From: Limnephilus marmoratus
Lineage: Eukaryota; Arthropoda; Insecta; Trichoptera; Limnephilidae
Length of the DNA stretch: 64,000 nucleotides
Assembly: GCA_917880885.1 (NCBI GenBank)
Contig: OU862923.1
Coordinates: 23,885,770 to 23,949,769, forward strand
Reading direction: 5' to 3'
Shown: positions 20,706 to 31,619 of the stretch, in pieces
Layout of the letters: every line of letters begins with the position of its first letter
Numbering within the stretch: the stretch's first letter is position 1
Made by a program: the position numbers and the translations under genes
Notes under the pieces: model-generated
What the model was told of the DNA's origin: nothing
The model's database searches: none
The model's input: only the letters and a program-made list of their open reading frames with translations

Positions 20706-22588
20706 AATCAACATCAAAAACCTTCCAACTCCTGGGCTCTAGACGGGCCAAGAATACTAAAATTAAACATTTTCATAATATTTGATCAATTTCTCGTAAA
20801 GTAAGGAAAATTTGAGCTTATATCTCATTGCACTCATATCTCAGTATTTATCTTCAGTGTACACGTATGTTTTTATTTTATTAACCTCGTAGTTTATTTA
20901 TTTTTACCAGTTGTGTCTGATTCGGTATTTTCTCTTTAAAACCTCTCGCGTTTGGATACATTTAAATATATAATTAAAATTCCACGAATTAGCATTTACT
21001 TTTCTAAACCTCAACCCCATGAAGTCCATTTGCTGACGAAGTATTATAAAAACAAATTTCGAAAAGGTAAATTAGTACATAATTTGATAAAAAGAGGTTA
21101 TTTTCCCCGGCCTAGAATGACAGCGGGCGATTACCATTTGAATGCGAAATTATTCCAATTGGTCTGTTTTTTCTTTCACTTCTCATTAGGGCCGTAATGT
21201 GGCGGCCGTCTTTCCAAGAAAATCTTTACAAAATTTGTTTTCTTCCGAAGTTTTACTGTCGAAATATTGAATTATTATACTAATGAAAAAATACGGTTAC
21301 AGCCTCGGCGGAACGTTGCGTCGTACCGCGAAAATATTCAAATTTTATTTATTTTACCTCTATTTGTCACCGGTTTTGACACATCCGTGTCATTAAATGG
21401 TGGTTTTAAAACAAACATAAAATTACAGAAGTACCGACAGAAATAATTAGATATTGTTAAGTGCAGTTGGAGATTGGAATGGGGTGAGTGGGAGGTCAAA
21501 ACTAGGAACACGGTGAGCAATGGTGATTTACACAGTGCTATTATTTTGTTATCTTTATTAATTTTAGATTTTTAATGCCCAATGTTACTGTATGGAAAAC
21601 TTAAATTACTTATTTACATTTGTTAGTATGTTTAAAAGATGTTAATTCTTTATTGAAGCAATGGCCTATTTCCAAAAATAATTAACTAGAGTCTGTCAAA
21701 TAAGAGTAAAAAATATAAAAAATAGAATTACAAAATTTGTTGGCTGGCAACACCAATTTACCTGTCAAATATTCATTTAAAGTCCAATGACACTGAAAAT
21801 ACGGAACACTGTATACACATTTAAAAATACATATTTTTGTTTAAAAAAAAAAATCTAAGAAGCACTGTTGTTAAGTTACCTACTTATTGACGTAAATTTG
21901 TTGCTTTCATATAAATTTGAATTTAACAGTAGGTAGAAAGGAAGAATCATTAGTGGTGAGTGTAATTATACTAATTTTAGATCTGAATGAGTTAAATATA
22001 TTCAGATCTAAAATTAGAGACATGATCTAAAGCCTCAACGCTAGTATGTACTTAAGCTAATATTAAATAAATGTGAGCAATTTCTAAAGTGTGCTTTATG
22101 TTTTATTACAATATCGTGATTCTTTCATTATGCTAACACAAAATTGCAAAGACATAATAATAATATACCTATGTAAAATTCTAATTTTGAGATCAGTGGA
22201 ATGAAAAAATATTTTTTACACTTTAATGCCTTTTTTTAATTTTTAATAAAAACGTAGGTTACACAGCTTTAGATTATCACCATGATTATATTTTTAGTAT
22301 TGTCATTTGAACAACAGTGGCGCCCTCCTATGTTTTCTTCTCTTATTTGACAAACCGTAACTCTCGTTGAATTGGATGTCGGTCTTCATCGTGGGGTAAG
22401 AACTTACCGCCTACATTCTCTGTTTTTGTTAATTCGTAAGTATCCAATGTGAAACTTGATATTTGATCTGTGAGTGCCATGGCGTCCACGCTTTAGGAAA
22501 CTTCACAATAGTCTAGGTCTAGACTCTAGTCTGGTCATAACATTAGAAGTCAGAAAAACATGAATAGATAAAAAAAAATATATATTCC
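20706..22588. other. Long stretch without recognised genes
   Basis: Apart from the hairpin at 21971-22017, no repeat of this window and no convincing exon was found. The ORFs at 20952-21197 and 21338-21520 have no known motif. Confidence 0.35.
21971..22017. repeat. Perfect 18-bp inverted repeat
   Basis: CTAATTTTAGATCTGAAT (21971-21988) is repeated as its exact complement at 22000-22017 with an 11-nt loop. It is not transcription-terminator-like in this context and may be a decayed MITE core. Confidence 0.85.
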
Positions 22589-23481
22589 TTAACCTTCCAG
22601 TAGTCGCAACCTTGCGCAGCCTCAGTCGCACGCGATCCGTGATTCCGCAAATTTAGGCGTCTGGTTTTAGAAGACGACTAAATATTTTATGATATTGTAT
22701 ATAGCATATAATTAAAAAAGTCTTTCATCAATATAAGTAATAAAAAAACATTAATCGGTAATCTCTTTTTAATTTGTACGTTATAGTTTAAGTCTGTGAA
22801 ATCTCATTTTTTTTTTAAATTGACACAAAACAACTCTATAAATCGACACAATAACGAAACGAGATAAAAGTTTACAACTACTTATTTGCGTATAACGTAT
22901 TTACGTAAAATAAAACTAAGTTCTAAATTACATGATACAAATATCATGAAATACTCACCTAGCTCTCAATATTATTCAAGAGATTTTTCAAGTACACAAC
23001 CAGTCGCACGCGGAATCTGAGACCGCAAATATGAACGTTATAAACGCAAATATACGTTTGGTGATTTAGCAGGGGTGCCAGGGTTCATGGGGTGAGGTTT
23101 CTCTAGGTCTTGGAGGCGAATGACCAAGACATAATGAACCCCAGATTCCTACGCACCCCTTAAACCCTTTTTCTTTCCAGGACTCTCCTCTCCTTTCTTT
23201 CCTTAAAAAAACCCACCACACAGCATCCCCAAAGATGACGTAGGCCCCGAGGGAAATTATTTTCCTCAGGGCCTCCTGTGTGGAACTCATGTAAAAAAAA
23301 TGAACAGAAGAACACGTGCGTTTTCGACGAATGTCACTGGAATACTGAGGGGACGTACCTCACCCCCCCCCCCCTGAGGATATCATGGAAGCGCAATTGT
23401 CCATTGTTTATAGTTAGCGCATAATCAGTGAAATAAGTTCGCTGCGGTCTCACAGACCGCGCACGACCGCTGAAGGGTTAA
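22589..23481. mobile_element. piggyBac-like MITE, copy 1, carrying SINE1
   Basis: Bounded by TTAA at 22589-22592 and 23478-23481. The left end reads TTAACCTTCCAGTAGTCGC and the right end reads back TTAACCCTTCAGCGGTCGT. Near the right end is the perfect hairpin GCGGTCTCACAGACCGC (23443-23460 area). A SINE1 copy (23053-23300) is inserted in the interior. TTAA target and CC-starting termini fit piggyBac-type elements. No transposase remains. Confidence 0.65.
23053..23300 (+). mobile_element. SINE1 copy c, 5'-truncated
   Basis: Sense strand. Starts at TTTGGTGATTTAGCAGGGGT and ends GTGGAACTCATGTAAAAAAAA. The tail hairpin is partly degraded. Lies within the piggyBac-like MITE. The minus ORF 23066-23290 is antisense and not real. 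Confidence 0.8.
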
Positions 23482-23539
23482 TTGTCATATTGTAGGTATC
23501 TTTAACAATTGATTAGACTGTATCATTACTTAAACTTAA

Positions 23540-23810
23540 TGGGTGATCAGCATGACCAGGGGTTGGCTGATGAACTAGAATAAGAGCTATACGATAGTGC
23601 AAGTAAAAAAAAAAACAAGTAACTTTTTCGAAATTCCAATATTTTAATGTAGTTTTCGGGTAAAGAAGTTGAATTGTTTTATGGAAAAAATAACATTCTT
23701 CTATAAAAAAAAAGCAGTTGAATTTCGAAAAAGTTGTATACCTTTTTTAACTTATACCATAATGTCGAATCACCTCCCAAAGTTTTTGAACTTTACCCCC
23801 GGACACTCTG
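23540..23810. mobile_element. MITE T, copy 1 (degraded left end)
   Basis: The right end CTTTACCCCCGGACACTCTG (ending 23810) and inner words such as TTTTTCGAAATTCCAA match the MITEs at 47806-48188 and 55759-56149. The left inverted repeat has decayed beyond recognition. The ORF at 23669-23944 is chance. Confidence 0.6.
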
Positions 23811-23997
23811 TATATCCAAAAAAACCGTTAATTACTTTACACCTTCGATACTCAACGCCGATGAAATTCTTCTCGGGGCTAGAATTATATCGATATAATT
23901 CACACAGTTTCAGAAGCGTTTTATTTCAGCTCAAGGTTTTATAAATTTGTTAGGGCGGCCGGCACCGCCTGCGATGGCCGTGACTTGTGTTCCGTGT

Positions 23998-24133
23998 CAA
24001 AACTTTTTTTTCAACAAAATTGTAATACTGAATCGATTCCTGGAGTGGCTGACTTAACCCTATGTTGTGCTGAGGGAATGTACTAAACTTTGGATGGAAA
24101 ACTTCAGTATATTTTGTTAAAAAAAAGTCGTGA
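23998..24133. repeat. Short inverted-repeat element
   Basis: Arms around 23998-24037 and 24096-24133 pair (AACAAAATTGTAATACTGAA against TTCAGTATATTTTGTT plus flanking T/A runs). No second copy was seen in the window; probably a MITE. Confidence 0.45.
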
Positions 24134-24361
24134 TGTTGTAATAAGTATGAAAGGTCAAATATTCAATGAGCAATGACCCAGAATAGGCATATTTACAAAC
24201 AAATCCCAAACTATTTCAGTCATGGTGACGGCAATAAGGTGTATGCGATTTTAGTCAATTTCTGTACTTATAAAACAAGATGTTTTCATGATGCTGTAAA
24301 CCAAAACTATTCTATTATAATATAGGCGCTATCGTCACTGAAATGGTAAGGCTTAGTATGT

Positions 24362-24766
24362 ATTTTTTTTAACATTAGCTCCATACTGGAGGCCCTTTTT
24401 ACGGAAAATAAGGAGTGTAGAAGTTCAGGGAAAAAATAAGGTATGGGGGTGGGTAGGAGTCAGGAGTTCAATGAGTCTAGGAATGACGGACGTATGAGTC
24501 CATCCCTTCCGCTACGGTGTAAGGTGATGGGTCGAGAGAGTCCGGCTGGAGAGGTCAAAAGGTCTCCCTCAACCACTCTCTCCTGATTTTGCAGTAGGTG
24601 GGCAAACACATCCATCATTAAGACCTAAGCAAATCTCACCTTATGAATCCGGACAACCCTGCGAAGTAATCAAACGTAGCGAGCCACTTGGGATAACCTA
24701 TGGCGGAGGTTTTGGTTGGCTAAATGGTTCTCGGAGCGGCGGTACCCACACTCGCCTCCCAAATTG
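24362..24766 (-). mobile_element. SINE1 copy d, long subfamily
   Basis: Minus-strand copy from the A tail (24362) to CAATTTGGGAGGCG at the 5' end (24766). About 60 nt of the hairpin region has been deleted (GGAGGCCC runs straight into TTTTTACGG). The frame open in two other copies has a stop here, so the family is non-coding. Confidence 0.75.
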
Positions 24767-24784
24767 ATTGCGCGCAAATAAAAT

Positions 24785-24966
24785 CTACTGTATTACAGTC
24801 GTCACCGTGGCTGAAGCTTTGTTGTTAGTTGTGAGGGAAGGGAAGGAGATTGGGAAGAGAAAGGTTGTGAAGTACCTGGCTATTTAGATCTGATCAAAAT
24901 ACATGCATAAACCATTTTAAGCAAAGTTTCAATTATTAATGGTGGCCTTTCACCAGAGCAATACTA
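24785..24966 (-). mobile_element. SINE2 fragment
   Basis: Minus-strand body of SINE2 (GAAGTACCTGGCTATTTAGA, GTGGCCTTTCACCAGAGC on the plus strand). Lies directly beyond a SINE1 copy. Both ends are incomplete. Confidence 0.7.
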
Positions 24967-25015
24967 AGGGCCCAGTTGTTCCGCAGAAATTCAAATGTAA
25001 CACTGTCATCAAAAG

Positions 25016-25234
25016 GCCATTCAGAGCCATTTTGTTTTTTTTTTTTTTACAGTAGAAAGATTCCCGTTGAATACCATTCTAAGTCCGTTTCAGTCTTTGA
25101 ACAAATTGTGATTAACAGAAGAGGATGTACTGTCAGTTTATTACAATTTGATAAAAAGCTGAAAGGCACCTATAAATCGACGTCTAACGGGGACCTTTCA
25201 AATGTAAAAAAAAAACAAAATGGCGCTGAATGGC
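25016..25234. mobile_element. MITE with T-rich inverted repeats
   Basis: The left arm GCCATTCAGAGCCATTTTG plus a T run (25016-25060) and the right arm, which reads back GCCATTCAGCGCCATTTTG plus a T run (25180-25234), are inverted over about 55 bp. The plus ORF 24976-25353 crosses the element and is not real. Confidence 0.6.
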
Positions 25235-25254
25235 GAATTGATAATAATGTTGCA

Positions 25255-25990
25255 TTAATTTTATTTATTTATTTTATTTATTTAAGTTTTTATTCCAGCA
25301 GGACTGGGAGGGTAGTGCAATACCAGTCTGCCATATTACATAAACAACTATAAAAGAAAAAAAAAAGTTTAAATATTAGGTAAGTACCTAATTAAAACAT
25401 AAAATTAAAACAAAATTCATCACACAAATAACAAAAAAATAAGCATAAAATTAAAATAAATAATAAGTAGACAGAATTAAAAATAAAAAGATATTTTGGG
25501 ATCGTCCATCATGGAGGTCGCCTCATCATCTGCATCCATCGCTCATTTATTGGGGAACTGAGCCACTCGGATGCAGCCACGACAGTGATATTGGTTGAAG
25601 TTCGTATCCTGCTCCAGAAGCTGGCTAGTCGGTGGCGAAGTAAGGCTGGGAATGAGTGCACCCTCCCCTCGGTAAACATCGTGGAGGCACTGCAGAACCT
25701 CGGTAGTTGCATAAGTTGCCTGTATGCGTTATTGTAGCACACTCTCAGTTTGTCCTGAGAGTGTGCTACAATAACGCAATAACTCTCATTTGATTGACAC
25801 AAAACAACTGTGCATCTGAGAGCATCTACAACCATGGAACGCACCAAAAATAAACTATATCAGCTCCGTAGGTTTTCGCTGCTAGGCCCTAAGGGCGGCT
25901 TTGGTTGGGCTTCGCTCAGTTTAAGTGTGAGTGAACTTTTAATATATTCGATAGGAACCGGTTTCAAAAATAGCCGGTTCATCGGATCCA
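25255..25990 (-). pseudogene. Non-LTR RT C-terminus and 3' end
   Basis: The minus frame 25509-25847 encodes LRVCYNNAYRQLMQLPR, FCSASTMFTEGRVHSFPALL and RHRLASFWSRI, the conserved region after the RT domain of a CR1-like LINE lineage. After the stop at 25509 comes a 3' UTR of about 250 nt and an AAATAAATAAAATAAAT tail (25255-25285). The copy is 5'-truncated, and an inverted duplication sits in its coding region (25726-25777). I cannot assign the exact clade. Confidence 0.75.
25726..25777. repeat. Perfect 23-bp hairpin
   Basis: GCGTTATTGTAGCACACTC plus CAG (25726-25748) pairs exactly with 25755-25777; the loop TTTGTC is 6 nt. One arm is the conserved coding sequence for the VCYNNAYR motif of the RT fragment, so the other arm is a palindromic copy of it. 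Confidence 0.9.
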
Positions 25991-26898
25991 GTGACAGCTA
26001 GTTACCGGGAAAAAGTAACCGCGACAGGCAAAGACGTTATTATATAATGTATAGACGCGTGATATTATTATTCACAACTTCCAATTACAATAATAATCAT
26101 ATTATCATCAATCTTTCCTTAGCTGGAAAATCCACGAAGTTACAAATCCAATAGTATCTACTTATACCTACCAGCGGCAGGTCCTCATAGATCTGTTAAC
26201 ATAAGTGGCGCAATCTTTTAGCATTTTTGGCTACTTGCTTCAATTCGATTCTATTACAAAAGTAGGTTTTTAACAAACTTCAAGTACGAAGATGGTTTTA
26301 CATAAGACGCGGCGTCAGAGATGTATCCGAAGTCGGTTCTTAAATTTCAAGCGTACAAATGTAAGCCAATTTATCCGATTTATATTAATTTTGCGAAAAA
26401 AAACATTTATTAAATAAAATTTATTTCTGCACGCGCCGGGTTCACTCTCGAAGATTATAACTACTCGACCACCGAGGTTTTCTGTAATGTTTCGTCTGTA
26501 AAGACGTTTTCCACCCTTGCTTGGTTCCGAGTACTTGTAGTAAACATTAGGTTACATTACTCCCTATAATTGGAAAAAGTAAAAAAAGTACATAAGAAAT
26601 TCTTGAGGTAGGCGCCATGTGAGGGAATTGAACATTACCCGCGGTTCCGCTCAACAACGTTCATATTGAGGACTATAGTAGTTGCCTAGAAACCAGACGA
26701 AATGTACATGTACAACAAGCTTCGCACCGCTTTAAGATGATTGTCGTAATGAATTCTGTTTATCTCTATTTTATGTTTCAGTTAATAAATAATTACTTGA
26801 ATCATTATAGTGTTCAAGAGCTCGGCTGTGGAATGATATGTCAGCCTCTGTATCTCATCTCCCCTACATAATTAAATATGATTATAGTTTTCTGTTTT
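25991..26898. other. No gene recognised
   Basis: At 26425-26470 a minus-strand string GGTGGTCGAGTAG resembles an A box, but no convincing B box follows. Otherwise plain sequence. Confidence 0.35.
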
Positions 26899-27412
26899 CT
26901 TTAATTTAGTTATTTTAATTTAATTTAATTATTTTAATTTAATTATTTTAATTTAATTATTTTAATTTAATTATTTTAATTTAATTAAAGTATTTTAATT
27001 TAATTATTTTAATTTAATTATTTTAATTTAATTATTTTAATTTAATTATTTTAATTTAATTATTTTAATTTAATTATTTTAATTTAATTATTTTAATTTA
27101 ATTATTTTAATTTAATTATTTTAATTTAATTATTTTAATTTAATTATTTTAATTTAATGTAATTTAATCATTTTAATTTAATCATTTTAATTTAAGTATT
27201 TCAATTTAATTATTTCGGTTAAATTATTTTCATTTAAGTATTTTAATTAAATTATTTTAGTTAAATTATTTTAATTAAATCACTTTTTAAATTATTATAA
27301 TTTTATTATTTTAATTTTATTATGTTAATTTAATTATTTTAATTTAATTATTTTAATTTAGTTATTTTAATTTAATTATTTTAAGTTAATTATTTTAATT
27401 TAATTATTTGTT
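26899..27412. repeat. AT-rich 14-bp minisatellite
   Basis: More than 30 tandem units of ATTATTTTAATTTA. The units are nearly perfect in 26930-27150, with variant units towards the right edge (TCATTTTAATTTA, TTATTTTAGTTAA). Confidence 0.95.
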
Positions 27413-28104
27413 CAGTATTTTATATAGAGGCACTGCTGAAACTCAGCTACATTCCAGGAAAAATCCTGAATGTATAGCTGAGCACTGAACTTTTTTTCAA
27501 TGGAATAAACGATGAATGAACAAAATTTAAAAAACTGTGAAAGTCTATTGATGAATAAATGTTATTATGATTATTATTTCTTCAAAACGACCTTCCACAC
27601 GGCATCAAACAGGATTAAGTAGCGAGACGGCATTTTGTTTTTTTTTTGCAATTGACTGGGAACACTGACAAATAACCGATGTCCACAATAAAAAACGCAA
27701 ATAATACGAAGAAATTTAATGTTGATTTAAATTAATTCCAAAAAGAAGACATAAAACCCTCATCGTCAATAAATGATTAAGTCTAAAGGAAATTACAATG
27801 ACAAATTGATTGCTAATAAGCGAGCTATTGAAGAGGAACGCGACAAATTACGGACGGTGGAGTGTGACACGAAAGCCAAAAGGAATTCATCCTTCGCGGT
27901 AATTAACTTATTGATGCCCCGGTCATATCTAATAGGAAGAGTCTCATTGCTGCGTATTTTAACTCGGAAATTGAGAAAGTTTAGCATAATAAGTAGATAC
28001 TTATCAACAGTTTAGGTCCTAAACGTATTTTGCTAATTTATTTGGAGGACCTTTAACCATCTGGAGAGTTTTCTATTCGTAGAGCTTAGACATACGCACC
28101 AGTT
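27413..28104. other. No gene recognised
   Basis: Overlapping ORFs on both strands at 27773-28015 show no known motif. A 12-bp self-complementary CATTCCAGGAAAAATCCTGAATG-type hairpin lies near 27450-27475. No repeat shared with the window. Confidence 0.35.
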
Positions 28105-28420
28105 TCTGAGACAGAAAAATCAGAAAAAGATATTGGCACCTCTTGGACTCGAACCTAGGACCCTCTGCTTTCGTGGCAACAGCTCTACGAGCTCCAAGGT
28201 GTCTATATCCAATTCGGTTACTTTTTACCAACCTTATCTTCATTTTCTTAACGCACATATATATGAAAGCAGAAGGTCCTGGATTTGACTCCCAGAGGTG
28301 TTAATATCTTTTTATGATTTTTCTGTCCCCAGATTTTCGATTGAGTTTCGCTAATATTGTATTAATTTAATTAAATATTACAATTTGAGGTTTTACTCAT
28401 AAAGTTAAAACTAAAAATAA
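28105..28420. mobile_element. SINE3 pair, head to head
   Basis: The left copy is on the minus strand (28105-28203) and the right copy on the plus strand (about 28266-28420). Arms of about 60 nt are inverted copies: AAAAAGATATTGGCACCTCT against CCAGAGGTGTTAATATCTTT, and so on. The right copy continues into the SINE3 body (CAGATTTTCGATTGAGTTTC, ACAATTTGAGGTTTTACT). The same head-to-head layout occurs at 43336-43540. The minus ORF 28073-28258 lies across it and is not coding. Confidence 0.75.
28135..28203 (-). repeat. tRNA-like head of SINE3
   Basis: 69 nt that can fold as a cloverleaf: acceptor GACACCT / AGGTGCC (one mismatch), a perfect B box GGTTCGAGTCC, a plausible anticodon arm and an A-box region around GTAGAGCTGTTGCC. 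It lacks an intact acceptor stem, lies in a repeated element and is mirrored nearby, so it is read as a SINE promoter and not a functional tRNA gene. Confidence 0.7.
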
Positions 28421-28424
28421 ATAG

Positions 28425-28599
28425 TTAATTGTCTTAACAGGATGCCTGTATTATTTTTGTCCAATTTTTTGTTAGGTTAGGAAAGGTTAGGTCAAGTAAG
28501 GTTAGGTTAAGTTTTAGTACATATTTTGTTGGGGGATGTTTTGTTCGTAGTATCCATGTTTTGTCGGAGGATATTTTGTCGCGGGATGAAAACGCGCAT
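28425..28599 (+). mobile_element. Inverted-repeat element S, copy 2 (right half)
   Basis: Matches 8390-8523: CAGGATGCCTGTATTATTTT, several GGTTAGGTTA-type words, TTTTGTTGGGGGATGTTTTG and the end GCGGGATGAAAACGCGCA. The left half is missing. It has a single equivalent of the 62-bp unit, which shows the array at 8179 expanded after the copies separated. Confidence 0.65.
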
Positions 28600-28667
28600 T
28601 ACCCGGTAATATATCTTTTAAAAAAATAACATTATGCCGACTTAACATATCATAACTATAGCTTATA

Positions 28668-29502
28668 AAGAGTGGTCCAATCATAACGCACAATGTTAAT
28701 TGTAAATAAAACAAAAAGTTAATAGAAAGATCTATGACGATTATGTGTGAAACTAAATATCGTCCAAATGCTCGCTACGGCTTCGGTGGCATCATCTATC
28801 CGATTGTCCCTATTTTCAATGACGCTGAGGCATAATTGAGGTTCAATGTCATTAATGCGCCGAATTATCTCATCTTTCAGCTCTTGAATTGTTGTTGGCT
28901 TATTGACGTACAATTTTTCTTTTCAATATACCCAAAGAAAGAAGTCCAATGGTGTCAAATCACATGATCGTGGCGGCCAAAAGAGCCATTGTTTCGTTGG
29001 CTGTGCGGCAAGTGGCACCGTCCTGTTGGAACCACACATCGTCCAGCGCCATATCCTCAATTTCTGGCCACAAAAAGTCCGTTATCATCTCGCGATAGCG
29101 AACACCAGTCATGGTAACTGTTTGACCGACCTCATTTTCGAAGAAGTACGGCCCGATGACGCCGCCAGCCGATAAACGGCACCAAACAGTCACTCTTTGT
29201 GGATGCATCGGTTTTTCAACAATCACTTGTGCATTCTCATTTGCCCCATTTGGCAATTCTGCTTATTAATGAATCCACTGAGGTGAAAGTGTACTCACGA
29301 AGTGCACGAAATGCATTTTGATTTAAACGTCCATCTTCATAAAACGCTTCAACAATCTTAACGCGCTGCTCAATTGTGTACCTCTCCATGGTTGAATTTG
29401 TCAAAGACTGAAACAAAGAAATGTCAAATAAAGTTGTGCAAAAAATTTGACATTAAGGTGTGGCTCACAATTAACATCGTGCGTTATGGTTGGACCACCC
29501 TT
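28668..29502 (-). mobile_element. mariner-like transposon, internally deleted
   Basis: 835 bp flanked by TA (28666-28667, 29503-29504). Terminal inverted repeats of about 36 bp: AAGAGTGGTCCAATCATAAC at left and the inverse AAGGGTGGTCCAACCATAAC at right. TA duplication and a D,D-type transposase fit Tc1/mariner. The full elements of this group are about 1.3 kb, so roughly a third is lost. Confidence 0.9.
28719..29390 (-). pseudogene. mariner-like transposase, broken
   Basis: ATG at 29390 opens MERYTIEQRVKIVEAFYEDG, the start of the helix-turn-helix DNA-binding domain. An internal deletion near 29255 joins this out of frame to the catalytic domain (VTVWCRLSAGGVIGPYFF, then VWFQQDGATCRTA with the second catalytic Asp). 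A frameshift near 28960 precedes SCDLTPLDFFLW (third acidic residue, Asp) and YVNKPTTIQELKDEIIRRIN at the C-terminus. The first catalytic Asp region falls in or near the deletion. It cannot encode a working enzyme. Confidence 0.85.
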
Positions 29503-29504
29503 TA

Positions 29505-30042
29505 TTTAAAGTTGTCTGTCGAAGACCTGTTTGATCTGAGATTACGTGACATAAGTTAGCAGGCGAGTTGAAGTAAATGGAAGTAAACATTTAAACAAAG
29601 TATTCTGTACACAAAACTTTGGAACTTTTCACGTCGCATTAGCTTTCATGGTAAACTTTGTGGTCTTGTGCATGAGGCACTTCGTTATGAGCTTAAATTA
29701 ATAAAACTTTTACTTACTAAGTGTCACGAACAACGTAACTTAGGCTATATCTTATTATTTTAACCCATCTTTGTATAGACGGGCGTTTATTTCAATGATA
29801 AATCTCTCCTACAAACTTTTTTCATAAGTTCTGATAAATTCGAATTTACACTTGACTTTTTTTTAGGTGGCCATTTTACCAACGTTCTATTCCTTGTGAA
29901 TCCACCAGTGTGAAAAATGAGTTGATTATAGGTAAATATTATTGATTTTTCCGCTAATAGAGAAATTTACTTTTGAGCATCATCCGCGTCATAAATTTCT
30001 TTGATTTGTTTGGCAATTAATTGATAAAATAATTTCCTAGTT
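29505..30042. other. No gene seen
   Basis: AT-rich unique-looking sequence between the mariner and the piggyBac-like MITE. Confidence 0.4.
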
Positions 30043-30665
30043 TTAGCCTTCAACTATGGACGTTATATTTTTGTTACACTACTATGGACGAGCAGTCTCA
30101 CAGACCGCTATCTTTAAAGACCGGAATCTAACTAGTTAAGTAAGAATTGTGCCTAAAATTGTTTTTACTTATTTACGGACTTTACCAAATGCAAATAAAA
30201 CACGACATTTTAATTAAAATATATTTATTATAGACTAAAATCTAACCATTTGACAATCAAATGCACTTTTCAGTCATTGTTACTAGAGATCACTTAGTAG
30301 GAATATTATCCAAGGAAAATTACTTTTTCAGTAAGTTTCTCTAATTTTAAAATAAAATATAAAGAATAAAAAATGCAAGAAAATGAATAAAACAAAACGT
30401 GAAAAATTTTCATGAAAATCGCCATCAGTTCAATTTATTACACAAACGTGGACGCGCGGTCCCACATACCGTAATCAAAATATAAAGCGAAATTACTCAC
30501 GCAAAATACAGCCAGCGACGTAACCTTCACTCTCGACAGTTGTTTCGTAACTAAAACCGAAGCTACTGAGGCGGACAGACGCGTGGGGTACGGGGGATGA
30601 GAGGAGCACGCGATTCACAAACTGCAAGCGGCCTGCGAGACCTCACGTCCGTAGTTAAAGGTTAA
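30043..30665. mobile_element. piggyBac-like MITE, copy 2
   Basis: The right end reads back TTAACCTTTAACTACGGACG (TTAA at 30662-30665); the left end is TTAGCCTTCAACTATGGACG (30043), with the TTAA mutated. Internal hairpins CAGTCTCACAGACCGCT (30085) and GCGCGGTCCCACATACCGTA (30450) echo the copy at 22589-23481. No ORF. Confidence 0.6.
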
Positions 30666-30689
30666 GTTTATTTTTTTCAATTTTCCTCA

Positions 30690-30948
30690 AACAGGAGGCA
30701 AATAATTTCCCTAAGCGTCTATGTCATCTTGGGGGTGCTGTGTGGATGGTATTTTTAAGGAAAGGAAAGGAAGGAAGTTCCGGAAAGGAAAAAGCTATGA
30801 AGGTTGTGTAGAAATCAAAGGGTCAGTGTGTCCAGGAGTGACGGACGTATGAAATCTACCCTCCTGCTACTGTGCGATGCATAAAGAAAGGCAGTTGGAG
30901 AAGTTAAAGGGTCTCCCCCAGCCGGCCTTACCCGATGCGGCCACCACG
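30690..30948 (-). mobile_element. SINE1 copy e, long subfamily, 5'-truncated
   Basis: Minus-strand copy. The tail region AGGAGGCAAATAATTTCCC, the internal block GTGTCCAGGAGTGACGGACG, and GTCTCCCCCAGCCGGCC at its inner edge are present. It ends near CCACCACG and lacks the 5' third. It begins 25 bp after the MITE boundary. Confidence 0.7.
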
Positions 30949-31030
30949 AAGCTGGAAAATGAGAAAGTATAATTAATTGGTGATGTAATGGCAGTTAATT
31001 TTGTAAAAATATTTGTACCTTTTTCTTAAA

Positions 31031-31350
31031 TTTGGGAGACGGGAATGGGTACCGCCGCCCCGGGAACCTTTATTGGATAACCAACACCTCTGCCATAGGT
31101 CAACCCAAGTAATTCGCTACGTTTGGTGATTTAGCAGGGGTGCCCGGGTTCATGGGGTGAGGTTTGTCTAGGTCTTGGAGGCGGATGACCAGGACATACT
31201 GAACCTTAAACCCTTTTTCTTCTCAGAACTCTCCTCTCCTTCCTTTCCTTAAAAAAACCCTCCACACAGCATCATAGGTGAGCATAAAGATGACAAAGGC
31301 CCTGAGGGAAATTATGTTCCTCAGGGCAGTGTGAATCTCATGTAAAAAAA
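31031..31350 (+). mobile_element. SINE1 copy f, short subfamily
   Basis: Sense copy from TTTGGGAGACGGGAATGGGT to an A tail (31342-31350). It is inverted relative to copy e. It lacks the internal GTGACGGACG block of the long form. The tail hairpin has a small deletion in its right arm. Confidence 0.8.
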
Positions 31351-31619
31351 ATAGGAAAAAAAAATGATACTAAAACTGTTATTTTATTAAATTCTTATTA
31401 AGGAAGATTATTAAAATATCCCATTGTAAATATAATTATTGGGTATTTGTTGTTTTTCAAATATGAAAATTTGGCTGTTATGTTTTGCCTAATAAGTTAA
31501 GTCTAAACATTTTTTATTACACTTTCTTTAAATATTTGTAATATATAATCTTTTTACAGAGGTCGTCAATTTCCTTTATAATTTTTGATTTTATACATGT
31601 TTTTTTTACTTCTAATATT

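Noticed and set aside
20091..20717. 208-codon minus-strand ORF
   Set aside because: It runs through SINE2 and SINE1 across an insertion junction, and the corresponding frame is stopped in the SINE1 copy at 24362-24766.
24190..24350. Inverted repeat element
   Set aside because: Only short, interrupted complementarity (TATTTCAGTCATGGTGACG against CATTTCAGTGACG); not strong enough to call.
28135..28203. tRNA gene on the minus strand
   Set aside because: Cloverleaf-like, but the acceptor stem has a mismatch and the sequence continues into the SINE3 body and is mirrored nearby.
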